Counted from the stretch's first letter, positions 49,301 through 57,791 are shown. The stretch: DNA of 64,000 nucleotides from Semisulcospira habei (GCA_036245525.1 BTPG01000005.1:176058578-176122577); one strand, 5' to 3'. Translations and numbers: made by a program. Notes: generated from the sequence alone by a model not told the origin.

Positions 49301-49520
49301 TTGCTACATCTGCTGACATACAATAACAGGCAAAGTTATATTACACTCACAAACGGCAACATCAAAAGTAATGCGACTTACAACAACACTACAAACAGCA
49401 ACAATGATTTAGTAAAACACAGAGGTACCCATATTAAAATGTATGCACGTGTCATAATCACCGTTTGTGGGCGCCCTCTCCAGACAATCCCACTTGGGAG
49501 GGGGTGGAGGGTGAGGGGGG

Positions 49521-49523
<3 letters not shown>

Positions 49524-49577
<54 letters not shown>
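49524..49577. repeat. (GA)n microsatellite
   Basis: About 54 bp of GA after a G-rich patch. Confidence 0.95.
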
Positions 49578-49580
<3 letters not shown>

Positions 49581-49645
49581 AACATTTGGCACACTGAAAG
49601 GTAGTGAAGGGGTGAATGGTGACCCTGTCAAAGTACATCGATTTT

Positions 49646-49800
49646 AACCTGCTTCACTGCCAGTGGACGCAGATCCTGTTTTTCAGATCACTCGTATATT
49701 CAACTTCAAAGATCGCCAGCCGTCAAAGGACGACGGATACAAAGTGGTTTCAGCAAGAAGCGTAGAGCGTCACTGAGCCCCGTCGTTGGTATAGGGGACC
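49646..49800. repeat. Family A remnant, left side
   Basis: TTTAACCTGCTTCACTGCCA, GATCGCCAGCCGTCAAAGGA, then TTTCAGCAAGAAGCGTAGA and ACTGAGCCCCG. The right arm and terminus are missing. Confidence 0.6.
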
Positions 49801-49818
49801 CCGTCAATGGACACTAAT

Positions 49819-50032
49819 TTAACTCATTCTACCCCAGACACACCCCAGCAAGGTAAGGATCGATCATGATAGTTCAAGGGTGATGCCAGAATAGTTTGGC
49901 GCCTATGGGCGCCAAGCTATTCTGGCATCACCCTTGAACTATCATGGTCGATCTGTGTCCTGCACTGCAATGCAGTCTTCAGAGGACAACGGCAACATTT
50001 AAGGATTTCGGTCTTGGGGTAGAATGAGTTAA
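49819..50032. repeat. Family C hairpin MITE, complete with TTAA ends
   Basis: TTAACTCATTCTACCCCAGA and GGGGTAGAATGAGTTAA bound it. The stem is near perfect (one TAGTTTGG/CCAAGCTA mismatch) around CTATGGG. Confidence 0.92.
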
Positions 50033-50158
50033 AAGTCCCGGCTGACTTCTTTCGCGGGTGTTGTGACCAACTTGCACTGTAAACAACAATTGTTAACCAT
50101 TTTCAGGAGGACTGCTCAGTGTGTACAGTGCAAGAAAATGACCGACAAAAGAAACACG

Positions 50159-50362
50159 CGTTCCTTCACTGTCAGAGGTCGCAGATTATGTTTATGAAAT
50201 CTTTGTCAGTTTGTAGCCAAAAGAGCTCAACAAACATGGACGCAAAGCGGTGTCAGCAAGAGGCATAGATCCTCATGAGCTCCCGCAATTGCGGCGTCTC
50301 ATGAGGATCTTTACCTCTTGCAGTTCGATTATGTTCACTTTTTCTCGGCAATAAAGGAGTTG
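50159..50362. repeat. Family A hairpin element, long form
   Basis: TTCCTTCACTGTCAGAGGTC, AACAAACATGGACGCAAAGC and GTGTCAGCAAGAGG lead to the core (50256-50322), then CGATTATGTTCACTTTTTCT and GGCAATAAAGGAGTTGA. The termini have decayed from TTAA. Confidence 0.82.
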
Positions 50363-50519
50363 ATAAAGATTAAGATAAACCAGAACATACTTCTGGAACT
50401 ATTTTGTATATAATTTTCTTATCGTGAACCAGGAATGCTATTGTAGAAACACTTTTCACAAGTACATTGATCTTCAAATGCTCATTTAGGTCTCCCCAAA
50501 ACTAAAGTGCTCTGATGTA

Positions 50520-50520
<1 letters not shown>
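50363..50520. other. No gene seen
   Basis: No recognisable signal. Confidence 0.3.
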
Positions 50521-50563
<43 letters not shown>

Positions 50564-50599
50564 TTAATAATAATAATAGTAATAATAAAAATAATAATT
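50521..50599. repeat. (TAC)n(TAA)n microsatellite
   Basis: Trinucleotide repeats of two kinds in succession, like 40167-40266. Confidence 0.9.
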
Positions 50600-50933
50600 G
50601 CAACGTAATTTTCTTCCAAAGACACAGTCATTATCATCAATCATAATTTGCAGGAATAGTTTTCTTCAGTGCAGCCTAGATTCATAATTTTACACACATA
50701 TTTCACATAATTTTACATTCCTATTTTTTTTTTTTTTTTTTTTTTTTTACACAATTTTACAATTTAGCAAATCACCACACACTTGCGTCATCACTGTTTA
50801 AGAACAGTCTTCCCACATAAAATACCAAAGGTTCACTGTTCTAAAAAAACGCATAGCATTTTTGTTTTCAATGGACGCACAGCAGTCAGTTTGAAATAAG
50901 CAGTAAAATCCTTCAGGTGAATACAATCCAACT
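50600..50933. other. AT-rich stretch with a T-run
   Basis: TTACACA..ATTTTACA units flank a poly(T) run at 50726-50749. No gene is seen. Confidence 0.4.
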
Positions 50934-51060
50934 GCAGGAAACATAGATCCTCTTGAGCCGCCGCAGTTGCGGGAGCTCAAGAGGATCTATGCCTTTTGCT
51001 GATACCATTTTGTTCCCATGTTCCTTAACTTGTTGGCGTTGAACTAATATTTAGCTATAG
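50934..51060. repeat. Family A hairpin with compensated stem
   Basis: AAACATAGATCCTCTTGAGC pairs with GCTCAAGAGGATCTATGCCT. CTCTTGAG/CTCAAGAG replaces CTCATGAG on both arms. GATACCATTTTGTTCCCATG and GTTGGCGTTGAA follow as in full elements. Confidence 0.88.
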
Positions 51061-51132
51061 TTCTCCAAAATAACAAAAAGTGCATGCCTTCCAGCATTTC
51101 GCCGCGAGGACATTGATCAACAGTAATTTTCA

Positions 51133-51247
51133 TTAACACTTCGGCCGTCGGTAGCGTTGTTTTTTTTTTTTTTTTTTTTTTTTTTGTCCCGAGGATTCCT
51201 GCATGTATCATCGCGACAAAAACCGCTACCGACAGCCAAAAGGTTAA
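51133..51247. repeat. Family F hairpin MITE with TTAA ends and T-run
   Basis: TTAACACTTCGGCCGTCGGT, AGCG at the left pairs with CGCTACCGACAGCC and AAAAGGTTAA at the right. A poly(T) run (51158-51185) has expanded in the left arm opposite AAAAACC. Its right TTAA (51244-51247) is also the left TTAA of the next element. Confidence 0.85.
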
Positions 51248-51307
51248 CTCCTTCGGATACGCGGTTTATGCAAACAGTACCGGTGACTGCATGCACAAGT
51301 GAGTTAA
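51244..51307. repeat. Family G-related MITE, decayed, sharing a TTAA
   Basis: TTAACTCCTTCGGATACGCG and TGCATGCACAAGTGAGTTAA bound 64 bp. The interior CAAACAGTACCGGTGACTGC resembles 63070-63138 (AAACAGTAACGGTGTCTGC). Confidence 0.7.
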
Positions 51308-51311
51308 AGTG

Positions 51312-51748
51312 ATCTGCTATATTGTACACAAACCAAGGGGAATCACTCAGCGCTGGACAGACAAACAGTTAGATCCCCTGCCCCCGCCTATCAGGCACCC
51401 ATTCGCCAGCCCACAGAGAAATACACAGGTATAGAACAAGACGATCATCTACATCCCTATATCTGCTATATTGTACACAAACCAAGGGGAATCACTTAGC
51501 GCTGGACAGACAAACAGTTAGATCCCCAGCCCCCGCCTATCAGGCACCCATTCGCCAGCCCACAGAGAAATGCACAGGTATAGAACAAGACGATCATCTA
51601 CATCCCTATATCTGCTATATTGTACACAAACCAAGGGGAATCACTTAGCGCTGGACAGACAAACAGTTAGATCTGTTTGTCTGTCCAGCGCTAAGTGATT
51701 CCCCTTGGTTTGTGTACAATTCTGCCAGCGCTAGCCTCACCTATCTGG
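51312..51748. repeat. Family O: 149 bp arm in tandem plus inverted arm
   Basis: Units start with ATCTGCTATATTGTACACAA at 51312, 51461 and 51610 (period 149). The third is cut at GTTAGATCTG, where the sequence reverses into TGTTTGTCTGTCCAGCGCTA and CCCCTTGGTTTGTGTACAAT. This is one left arm repeated 2.4 times and a single short right arm. Confidence 0.88.
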
Positions 51749-51756
51749 TTTGTGAG

Positions 51757-51808
51757 GATCTGCTATATGGCGGGCGGGCTTGGATTGCTAAAATTTGCCG
51801 ATAATACG
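51757..51808 (+). repeat. Short dispersed repeat (family U)
   Basis: GATCTGCTATATGGCGGGCG, GATTGCTAAAATTTGCC matches 28739-28790. A SINE inserted within or just after it. Confidence 0.6.
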
Positions 51809-51812
51809 ATAA

Positions 51813-52228
51813 TATGGGGCGGTCCATAGTGCAGTGGTTAAGGCGCCTGCCACCAATGCCAAAGGTGCGCGGTTCGATACCGGGTTCCGGCGTTGGACTT
51901 TTCTCCTCTGGTAAGTGTCACCGTTAATTCGGGCGGACCGTCGGGGGTTCTTTCTCCGGGTACTCCGGTTCTTCCACCCCCCCCCCACCCCCCACACTTT
52001 GGTACCGGTCTCAGGCCACTTTACAAATTTCAAATACAAGCGATCAAAAATCTCTGTAACTTCAGTAGCTGACTGGCCCTTCGTTTGTCTCGTACTGTGT
52101 TTGTCTTAAATGGCGTAAAATCCGTGTCTGTTTCGTTGGTGTGTGAGGGTTTCAGGGGCGGCGCTTTGAGTCGATTTCCCCAAAATTGAGAAAAAGCGCC
52201 TATATAATAACAGTATTATTATTATTAT
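51813..52228 (+). mobile_element. tRNA-derived SINE, full length, perfect 11 bp TSD
   Basis: TAATACGATAA flanks it at 51802-51812 and 52229-52239. The head has GGGGCGGTCCATAGTGCAGT, GGTTAAGGCGCCTGCC (A-box region) and CGCGGTTCGATACC (B-box). A C-run lies at 51977-51994. The 3' part holds GGCGGCGCTTTGAGTCGATT, AAAAGCGCCTATATAATAA and (ATT)n. It was expected to be transcribed by Pol III and copied in trans by a LINE. Confidence 0.92.
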
Positions 52229-52313
52229 TAATACGATAAGACTTTTCTACCATTCTTTCCTCAGTCCGTATGAGAATGAATGCGTAACTGAGCTTTTCTA
52301 CTGGCCCTTGTAT

Positions 52314-52575
52314 TTAACTCATTCAGCCCTACGCACGTATTTCCCAAATTTTGGAGGCGTCATCTAACGACTATGCACCTGTTGCAGGAGATGGATCGAC
52401 CATGATAATTCAAGGGTAGTGTCAGATTAGCTTGGCGCCGACAGGCGCCAAGCTAATCTGGCACTACCCTTGAATTTACGTGGTCGACTGTCGGCGATAA
52501 GCTAATCTGGCACTACCCTTGAATTATCATGGTCGACCATCTCCTGCTGTAGTGCGCCAGGGCTGAATGGGTTAA
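52314..52575. repeat. Family B hairpin MITE with an extra right arm
   Basis: TTAACTCATTCAGCCCTACG and GGGCTGAATGGGTTAA bound it. After the normal hairpin the right arm is repeated: GATAAGCTAATCTGGCAC, TACCCTTGAATTATCATGG (52494-52538). The first right arm ends TGAATTTACGTGGTCGAC. Confidence 0.9.
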
Positions 52576-52732
52576 CGGAAGAACGGCAAAGAAAAGCAGA
52601 AAAAAAAATCATTTAATATTGCATTCAATTTTAATAAGTTACCGTAGAGATTTTGACCAGTATTATTGTAACACTTAATAAGACTAGCATATGTATTATG
52701 AAAAGATATTACTGCTAACCATTTAACTCCTT

Positions 52733-52957
52733 CACTGCCGAGAAAAAAAGTGAACACGATCCAACTGCAAGAGATATAGATCCTCCTGAGCCGGCCCCCC
52801 GCGACTGCGGGGGCTCATAAGGATCTATGCCTCTGGCTGAGACCAATTTGTATCCATGTTTCTAGGACGGTTTTGTCGGTTGGTCGTTGAATGTTGCAAG
52901 ATTTCAGAAACCAAAAGTGTTCGTGCAGTGTACGTACCGGAGCAGAGAAGGTCTTAA
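52733..52957. repeat. Family A hairpin MITE, complete with TTAA ends
   Basis: TTAACTCCTTCACTGCCGAG (52733) and AGCAGAGAAGGTCTTAA (52957) bound it. The core is at 52766-52837, with extra C's in the left apex (CCGGCCCCCCGCGAC). CATGTTTCTAGGACGG and TTGGTCGTTGAATGTTGCA follow. Confidence 0.88.
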
Positions 52958-53419
52958 TAACACACCCAACAACAGCTCATAATTTGCGCACTTCAACATA
53001 TTTTCCTGATGCATGGTTGCACTTTTGCGTTTCAGAACTCGTCAAAAATGACAAAAGTACATGAATCTTAAAATTACGCAGCGTTCAATCAAATGCAGCG
53101 TGCATACATAATGAATATAACGACCAGTTTGGCTCACAATTTGCCTAATTTGACTTTGCATAATCATTTATTATGTGCTAACCATAATCATAAAATTCCG
53201 AGCGTTTCAAAACACACGTCACAAATGACAAAAGCACATTGATCTTTAAAAAAAAAATCCCACAACAACAACATTTTTCTATTTCACCGTAACGTTCCGT
53301 CTATATGCAGCTCGCATACATAATGAATATAACGAACAGATGTACACTCAATTTGCCTAATTTGACTTTGCGTCTTTGCATGCTAACTATAAGCTTAACT
53401 ATAATCCTAAACTATAATT
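52958..53419. other. AT-rich, with internal direct repetition
   Basis: ACAAAAGTACATGAATCTTAA (cut) / CATACATAATGAATATAACG / CAATTTGCCTAATTTGACTT blocks occur at about 53050-53160, 53225-53370 and partly 53640-53830, so about 180-200 bp units are repeated imperfectly. No gene is seen. Confidence 0.55.
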
Positions 53420-53603
53420 TTAACCCATTCACCCTGCACTCGCGGTGGCGACTGATACAGGCAGTGCAGATTGCTGGCGCTGTCGCGCCAAGCTAATCTG
53501 GCACTGCCCTTGAATTATCATTGGTCGATCCATCGCCTGCAATTGGTGCATAGTCATTAGAGGACGCCTCCAAAATTTGGGAAATACGGCGGTCAGGCTG
53601 AAA
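53420..53603. repeat. Family B element with left arm replaced
   Basis: TTAACCCATTCACCCTGCAC starts it. Only the right arm GCGCCAAGCTAATCTGGCAC, TGCCCTTGAATTATCA is normal. The right flank GCAATTGGTGCATAGTC..CGGTCAGGCTGAAAG follows. No partner arm is present. It sits inside the tandem AT-rich units. Confidence 0.8.
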
Positions 53604-53738
53604 GTACGAGCGTTTCAAAACACACGCCAAAAATGGCAAAAACACACTGATATTTAAAAAAAAAACAACACACCGCAACATAACAACAACAAAATTTTTA
53701 TATTCCACATCGCAACGTTCAATCTAACGCAGCCTGCG

Positions 53739-53779
<41 letters not shown>

Positions 53780-53967
53780 GTAACGACCGCACTGGGCTTA
53801 CAATTTGTCAAATTTGACTGTGCATCGTTGCTAATCAGTCATAATCATAAAAGTACCAGCCTACGATTTCATTTTAATTTTTGGAGAAATTCCTCACGCG
53901 AACAGCTTTTTTTTATGACACAATTAGCGTATTGCGTTTGCTAGACTTCTCATGATGTTTGAGAGGT
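53604..53967. other. Continuation of AT-rich units with a poly(A) run
   Basis: CGAGCGTTTCAAAACACACG repeats the block at 53200-53220. A poly(A) run lies at 53739-53775. No gene is seen. Confidence 0.5.
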
Positions 53968-54283
53968 TACTTGTACGCCGAGCGACTCCCAACAAAGAAA
54001 GAAAGCGAAGTCACGTGAATAACCAGCTTGATCCATAAGCGCGGACATGGTTCCAAATATCTCCAAAAGGCCTAGATCCTCATGAGCTCGGAGGGCTCAA
54101 GAGGATCTATGCCTCTTGGCGATGTTTGGAGCGTTGTCTGTACTTACCCGGGAACGTGAGGATCTAGGCCTCTCGGAGATTTTGGGAGTGTTGTCTGTGC
54201 TTATGGTAGATGCTGGTTTTCCGCCGTGATTTCGTTCTTGTTCGTTGTTAGGAATCCTTCGTTGCAAACGGAACCTCATCATT
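53968..54283. repeat. Family D palindrome with family A apex and repeated right arm
   Basis: CGAGCGACTCCCAACAAAG and GAAGTCACGTGAATAACCAG lead to the apex AAAGGCCTAGATCCTCATGA. Then come GAGGATCTATGCCTCTTGGC and GATGTTTGGAGCGTTGTCTG, and again GAGGATCTAGGCCTCTCGGA and GTTGTCTGTGCTTATGG before GTTCGTTGTTAGGAATCC. One right inner arm is therefore duplicated. Confidence 0.85.
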
Positions 54284-54362
54284 ACTAAATGGCTGATACG
54301 AAAACATATTTTTTTTTTACTTTATTTTTTATCTCCAGCTAAAACAACAGAATTTAGTGCTA

Positions 54363-54406
54363 TTCTATGATTGCGGACCGTATGGACTTCAAATCGTAAA
54401 GTTCAA
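54363..54406. repeat. Family H remnant
   Basis: CTATGATTGCGGACCGTATG pairs loosely with CGTAAAGTTCAATA. It is decayed. Confidence 0.45.
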
Positions 54407-54409
54407 TAT

Positions 54410-54626
54410 TTAACCCGCTCAGTGCCAGATGACGCAGGCTGTCTTTATGCAATCTTCGTTAATTCAACACACAAAAATCCAAGCCGTCTCAAGATCATGG
54501 ATTGAAAGTGGTGTCAGCAAGAGGCATAGATCCTCATGAGCCCCCGCAACTGCGGGGGGCTCATGGAGATCTATACCTCTTGCAGTTGGGTGGTGTTCAA
54601 TTTTTTCTCGGTACTGATCGGGTTAT
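54410..54626. repeat. Family A hairpin MITE, complete
   Basis: TTAACCCGCTCAGTGCCAGA (54410) and CGGTACTGATCGGGTTAT (54626) bound it. The core (54517-54583) is GCAAGAGGCATAGATCCTCA on CGCAACTGCG. TTGGGTGGTGTTCAATTTTT is the standard right flank. Confidence 0.9.
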
Positions 54627-54645
54627 ACGGGAACAGCACACATCT

Positions 54646-54870
54646 TCTAATGTAGGCGACACTGTGTCACTTTAATGTAGGCGACACTGTGTCACTTTAA
54701 TGTAGGCGACACTGTGTCACTTTAATGTAGGCGACACTGTGTCACTTTAATGTAGGCGACACTGTGTCACTTTAATGTAGGCGACACTGTGTCACTTTAA
54801 TGTAGGCGACACTGTGTCACTTTAATGTAGGCGACACTGTGTCACTTTAATGTAGGCGACACTGTGTCAC
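54646..54870. repeat. 25 bp minisatellite, nine copies
   Basis: The unit TTTAATGTAGGCGACACTGT, GTCAC repeats nine times almost without variation. Each unit contains a GCGACACTGTGTC inverted repeat. Confidence 0.93.
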
Positions 54871-55229
54871 TGTTCAACGCTCGGGACTTCTCTTTCTTGC
54901 GTCATGTCCTTGGGATCTTTTCTCTAATTGCAGTAAGATCAAAGACCCGGGTCGGACGTTTCTTGACAAAATGTCTTCCAGGCTGACATTTTCTCGTTGT
55001 TGTCGGATGAAACCACTGACAACTTGAAATCATACAGTGGATGACAGAGTTCGCCTCATTAGAGAAAAGTGCCAGTGACGTAGTGGAGACTTACCAACTA
55101 TCCGCCCCCCTCCCCCTCCCCCTCACCGCCCCCCCCCTCCCCCATTCGCCCGGCCTCCACCCCCCTTCACGAAATATAAGATGCACATTGTGTGCTTACT
55201 TGTTTGTATGTCTATTTTGAAAAGGGGTC
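54871..55229. other. No gene; C-rich patch
   Basis: CCCCCTCCCCC tracts at 55105-55165. No recognisable frame. Confidence 0.4.
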
Positions 55230-55355
55230 TTAACTCATTCAGCCCGACGGCCGTATTTCCCAAATCTTGGAGGCGCCAAGCTAATCTGGCACTACCCTTG
55301 AATCATCATGGTCGACCCATCTCCTGCTGTAGTGCTTCAGGGCTGAATGGGTTAA
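55230..55355. repeat. Family B single-arm element with both TTAA ends
   Basis: TTAACTCATTCAGCCCGACG (55230) and GGGCTGAATGGGTTAA (55355) are intact. Between them AATCTTGGAGGCGCC joins straight into GCCAAGCTAATCTGGC. The left core arm is exactly deleted, so the element keeps its termini but has no hairpin. Confidence 0.88.
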
Positions 55356-55357
55356 TC

Positions 55358-55560
55358 TTAACCCGTTCAGTGGCGGGAAAAAAGTGAACACCACCCAACT
55401 GCAAAAGGTATAGATCCTCATGAGTCCCCGCAATTGCGGGGGCTGATGAGGATCTATGCCTCTTGCTAAAAGCATTTGTAAATCCATGTTATTGGGAAGG
55501 CTAGGGCATTTTGGCGCTGAATTCACAAAAAATGCAGAGACTAAATCTGCGTGAAGGGCT
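55358..55560. repeat. Family A hairpin MITE, left end at TTAA
   Basis: TTAACCCGTTCAGTGGCGGG (55358), AACACCACCCAACTGC, the core 55400-55466 (ATAGATCCTCATGAGTCCCC), then CATTTGTAAATCCATGTTAT and TTGGCGCTGAATTCACAAAA. It starts 2 bp after the preceding TTAA. Confidence 0.85.
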
Positions 55561-55852
55561 CATGAGGATCTATGAATCCGTGGTCTTTGGAAAGCTAGGA
55601 CTTTTGGCGCTGAGTGAACAATGCATGCAGATACTCAATCTGCGTCAGATGGCACTGAACTGGTCAATGTTAATAAATTGTGTTGTAATTGAAATATATT
55701 CAATAATTGCGTTGTCGTTGTCTTTTCCAATTTGTGTTTCTTTCTTATCAGAAATGGGAAGAGAATCCCAGAGGTAGAGGCACAGATTCGTGCGAGCCAC
55801 TGCATGAATAAGAAGTAATAAGAAGTTGACAACGAATCTATTGAGAACGGTA
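55561..55852. other. Family A right-flank fragments; no gene
   Basis: CTCATGAGGATCTATGAATC and GGCGCTGAGTGAACAATGCA repeat parts of the preceding element. The rest is unassigned. Confidence 0.4.
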
Positions 55853-56069
55853 TTAACACATTCTACACCAAGGACCGAATCCTCAAATTTTGAAGTTGCC
55901 CTCTAAAGGATGGTACTATACAATTCTAGATTGATTGATTGACTTTATTTTCCAAGGAAAGAGGTTTTAGGTGCGCAGGCCCATCATTACAAACCTGCCC
56001 TTGCTATAACTAATGTTTATAATCAAGACAACAACATACGAAACAACGTATTGAACGTGAAGAAGAAGA

Positions 56070-56071
<2 letters not shown>

Positions 56072-56159
<88 letters not shown>
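56072..56159. repeat. (AC)n microsatellite
   Basis: About 88 bp of AC within the LINE 3' UTR. Confidence 0.95.
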
Positions 56160-56160
<1 letters not shown>

Positions 56161-56344
56161 GCGCACACAAACACGTGTATATTTATGGGGTTTTATACAC
56201 ATACACAGACACGCACGCACGCACTCGCATGCGTGTGTGTGCACGCGCAAGGCTGGTTACATTGTAACATCAGCAGGTGTAAGCCACAACAACTTGAGGT
56301 ATATATAATTGACACTTAAATGAGAAACAATGAAGCACTTCAAG

Positions 56345-56523
56345 GTCTGAAGACTAATTTGTAGAGAGCATTTCTAAATGCCATATGAGATTTAAGAGAT
56401 TTTACTTTTGTTGGTAAGGAGTTCCATAGGGATACAACCGAAAACGAAAAGTTAGTCTAAAACAGATCAATTCTAGGGCGAGTCACAACAAGATTGTTCC
56501 TCTGGTTTATGTAGCTCGTTTGC
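56345..56523 (-). pseudogene. LINE RT C-terminal block
   Basis: Translating the minus strand gives NLVVTRPRIDLF, a stop, then NFSFSVVSLWNSLPTKVKSL, the terminal block seen at 13400-13550 (TPRIDLFKSS, GALLWNSLP). One stop codon lies inside it. Confidence 0.78.
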
Positions 56524-56653
56524 GAATGTCGGAACATTGTAAGTAAATACTGTGGAGCTTTGCCATCGACGCCAAGCTATTCTGGCACCACCCTTGAACT
56601 GTCATGCTCGATCCATGTCTTGTTGTGGTGTGTGTCGGGGCTGAATGAGTTAA

Positions 56654-56845
56654 CGCGAGCTCTCACGGCTGGGGCTCCTTGGTGTTGAATTAACACAGAT
56701 TTCAGATCACAGTCTGCGACCTCTGACAAAAAAAGAGGTTAAATAATGTTGCTTCGTTTCTTTTCTTTGCATCCATCCGAAATGACCGAAATAAAAGGGG
56801 CGTGTATAAACGAGGAAATGATACCCGTCTCTGCCCCGTTAAGGC
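56654..56845. other. No gene; possible family A outer arm at left
   Basis: GGCTGGGGCTCCTTGGTGTT, GAATTAACACAGATTTCAG resembles the right arm of family A. Otherwise nothing is recognised. Confidence 0.35.
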
Positions 56846-56941
56846 AACAGACAGTTACTGAATCCATTTTTGTAAAAAGCGAGATTTGCATTGTGTTACA
56901 ATGAAAATCACGCTTTTCACAGAAATGGACTTGCTGTCTTT
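56846..56941. repeat. Family I hairpin
   Basis: ACAGTTACTGAATCCATTTT and AAAAAGCGAGATTTGCATTG pair with CAATGAAAATCACGCTTTTC and AAATGGACTTGCTGTC. Confidence 0.78.
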
Positions 56942-57074
56942 TTTCATTCACGAGGCAGCAAAGTCCCGAGAGTAAAGGGGTCGTACCAAAAGTGCAGTAA
57001 CTTCGTTTGAAAAGGGGCCAAATGATTGCCTGTAATTATATAATTTATAACTATTTTTGTCTTCTTTCAGACTC

Positions 57075-57455
57075 TTTGCACTTTTTCTTATTGACCTAGT
57101 TCTATTCGCCTTTTCCCCCTGGTCGCCCGTTGTCCAGGCACCGGGAGGCAACTTATCACATAATTATTTCCATGGTAACATGCTATCATAATTATGTTTC
57201 CATGGTAACTTGTGACAAGTGGCATCAATCTATCACGTGTTACGATGGCAATGTACTCGCTGAGCAAATATTTCCCCCGAATATGTCATTGGCCAATCAC
57301 ATTTCTCAGTACAAACTGAGGGAATTCAATGTCAGAGGTAAAAGTCGAGGGCTTTAGCCCTCGACTTTCACCTCTGACATTGAACTCCCTGACTAGACCC
57401 TCGAGGCGACAAGAACCACTGGCGAAGACTAGTTCGTAATACAAGCTAATATTGT
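57075..57455. repeat. Family Q repeat with a 34 bp perfect-type hairpin
   Basis: GACCTAGTTCTATTCG, GGTCGCCCGTTGTCCAGG start it. The hairpin at 57319-57390 pairs GGGAATTCAATGTCAGAGGT, AAAAGTCGAGGG with CCCTCGACTTTCACCTCTGA, CATTGAACTCCC. CCCTCGAGGCGACAAGAACC and ACTGGCGAAGACTAG follow. It ends about 40 bp before the GPCR exon, in the upstream intron. Confidence 0.8.
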
Positions 57456-57494
57456 ATGTATATAATAAGGCTTGATTTTGTGCTTGTGTTGCAG

Positions 57495-57616
57495 GCTGCT
57501 GCGTTCTTTTCCTTCGCGTGGGATTTTGGGGAACCGCTGTGCAAGTTGGTCCACTACACACAAAACTGCTCCATGATATGCTCCGTCCTTACCCTCACCG
57601 TCATCTCGCTAGAAAG
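57495..57616 (+). CDS. Class A GPCR exon (ECL1 to end of TM3)
   Basis: This internal exon of a host gene encodes part of a seven-transmembrane, rhodopsin-like receptor of the plasma membrane. The 122 bp give 40 codons plus 2 nt. They include WDFGEPLCKLVHYTQN (the W-x-FG of extracellular loop 1 and the conserved TM3 cysteine that normally makes the disulfide to loop 2) and SVLTLTVISLE (end of TM3), so the E-R-Y/W type G-protein contact motif spans the splice site. The acceptor is TTGTGCTTGTGTTGCAG and the donor AAG|GTTAGC; the exon starts in phase 0 and ends after base 2 of the Arg codon. The sequence style is that of neuropeptide receptors, but the ligand class cannot be fixed. No other exon was recognised within the window. 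It could be a retained pseudogene exon, though it has no stop or frameshift. Confidence 0.85.
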
Positions 57617-57651
57617 GTTAGCAACTAATCAGGCTTCATACCACAGGGACA

Positions 57652-57782
57652 GAAAACCGAAGTTATGTCAAGAGTTGTTCCTCTGACTCGGAGCGTCAGT
57701 AAGAAACTAATGTCCTATTGAGTCCTGGCGCACCGAGTCAGGAGCACAACTTTTGCCACAACTTCGATTTTCTCCTTCTGTG
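57652..57782. repeat. Family N hairpin, decayed, in the downstream intron
   Basis: AACCGAAGTTATGTCAAGAG and TTGTTCCTCTGACTCGGAGC pair with ACCGAGTCAGGAGCACAACT, TTTGCCACAACTTCGATTTT. It matches 20740-20851. It starts 35 bp after the GPCR exon's donor. Confidence 0.72.
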
Positions 57783-57791
57783 TTCATACTG

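Larger units (their letters stand above)
55925..56570 (-). mobile_element. LINE 3' end with (AATC)n tail, microsatellite inside
   Basis: On the minus strand it ends CCTTGGAAAATAAAGTCAAT, CAATCAATC. GGGCCTGCGCACC precedes this as in 13890-13928. It carries the RT C-terminal block and, in the 3' UTR, a (GT)n run (minus strand of 56072-56159). The 5' boundary near 56570 is approximate. Confidence 0.8.
55853..56653. repeat. Family C MITE split by a LINE fragment
   Basis: The left TTAACACATTCTACACCAAG (55853), AATTTTGAAGTTGCCCTCTA stops at about 55924. The right part resumes at 56571 with GCCAAGCTATTCTGGCACCA, CCCTTGAACTGTCATG and ends GGGGCTGAATGAGTTAA (56653). The LINE lies between them. Confidence 0.72.

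Noticed and set aside
51816..51890. Functional tRNA gene
   Set aside because: A- and B-box-like sequence is present, but the cloverleaf is degenerate and it is the head of a SINE with a TSD and 3' body.
54646..54870. CRISPR-like repeat array
   Set aside because: The 25 bp units are directly contiguous with no spacers, so it is a minisatellite.
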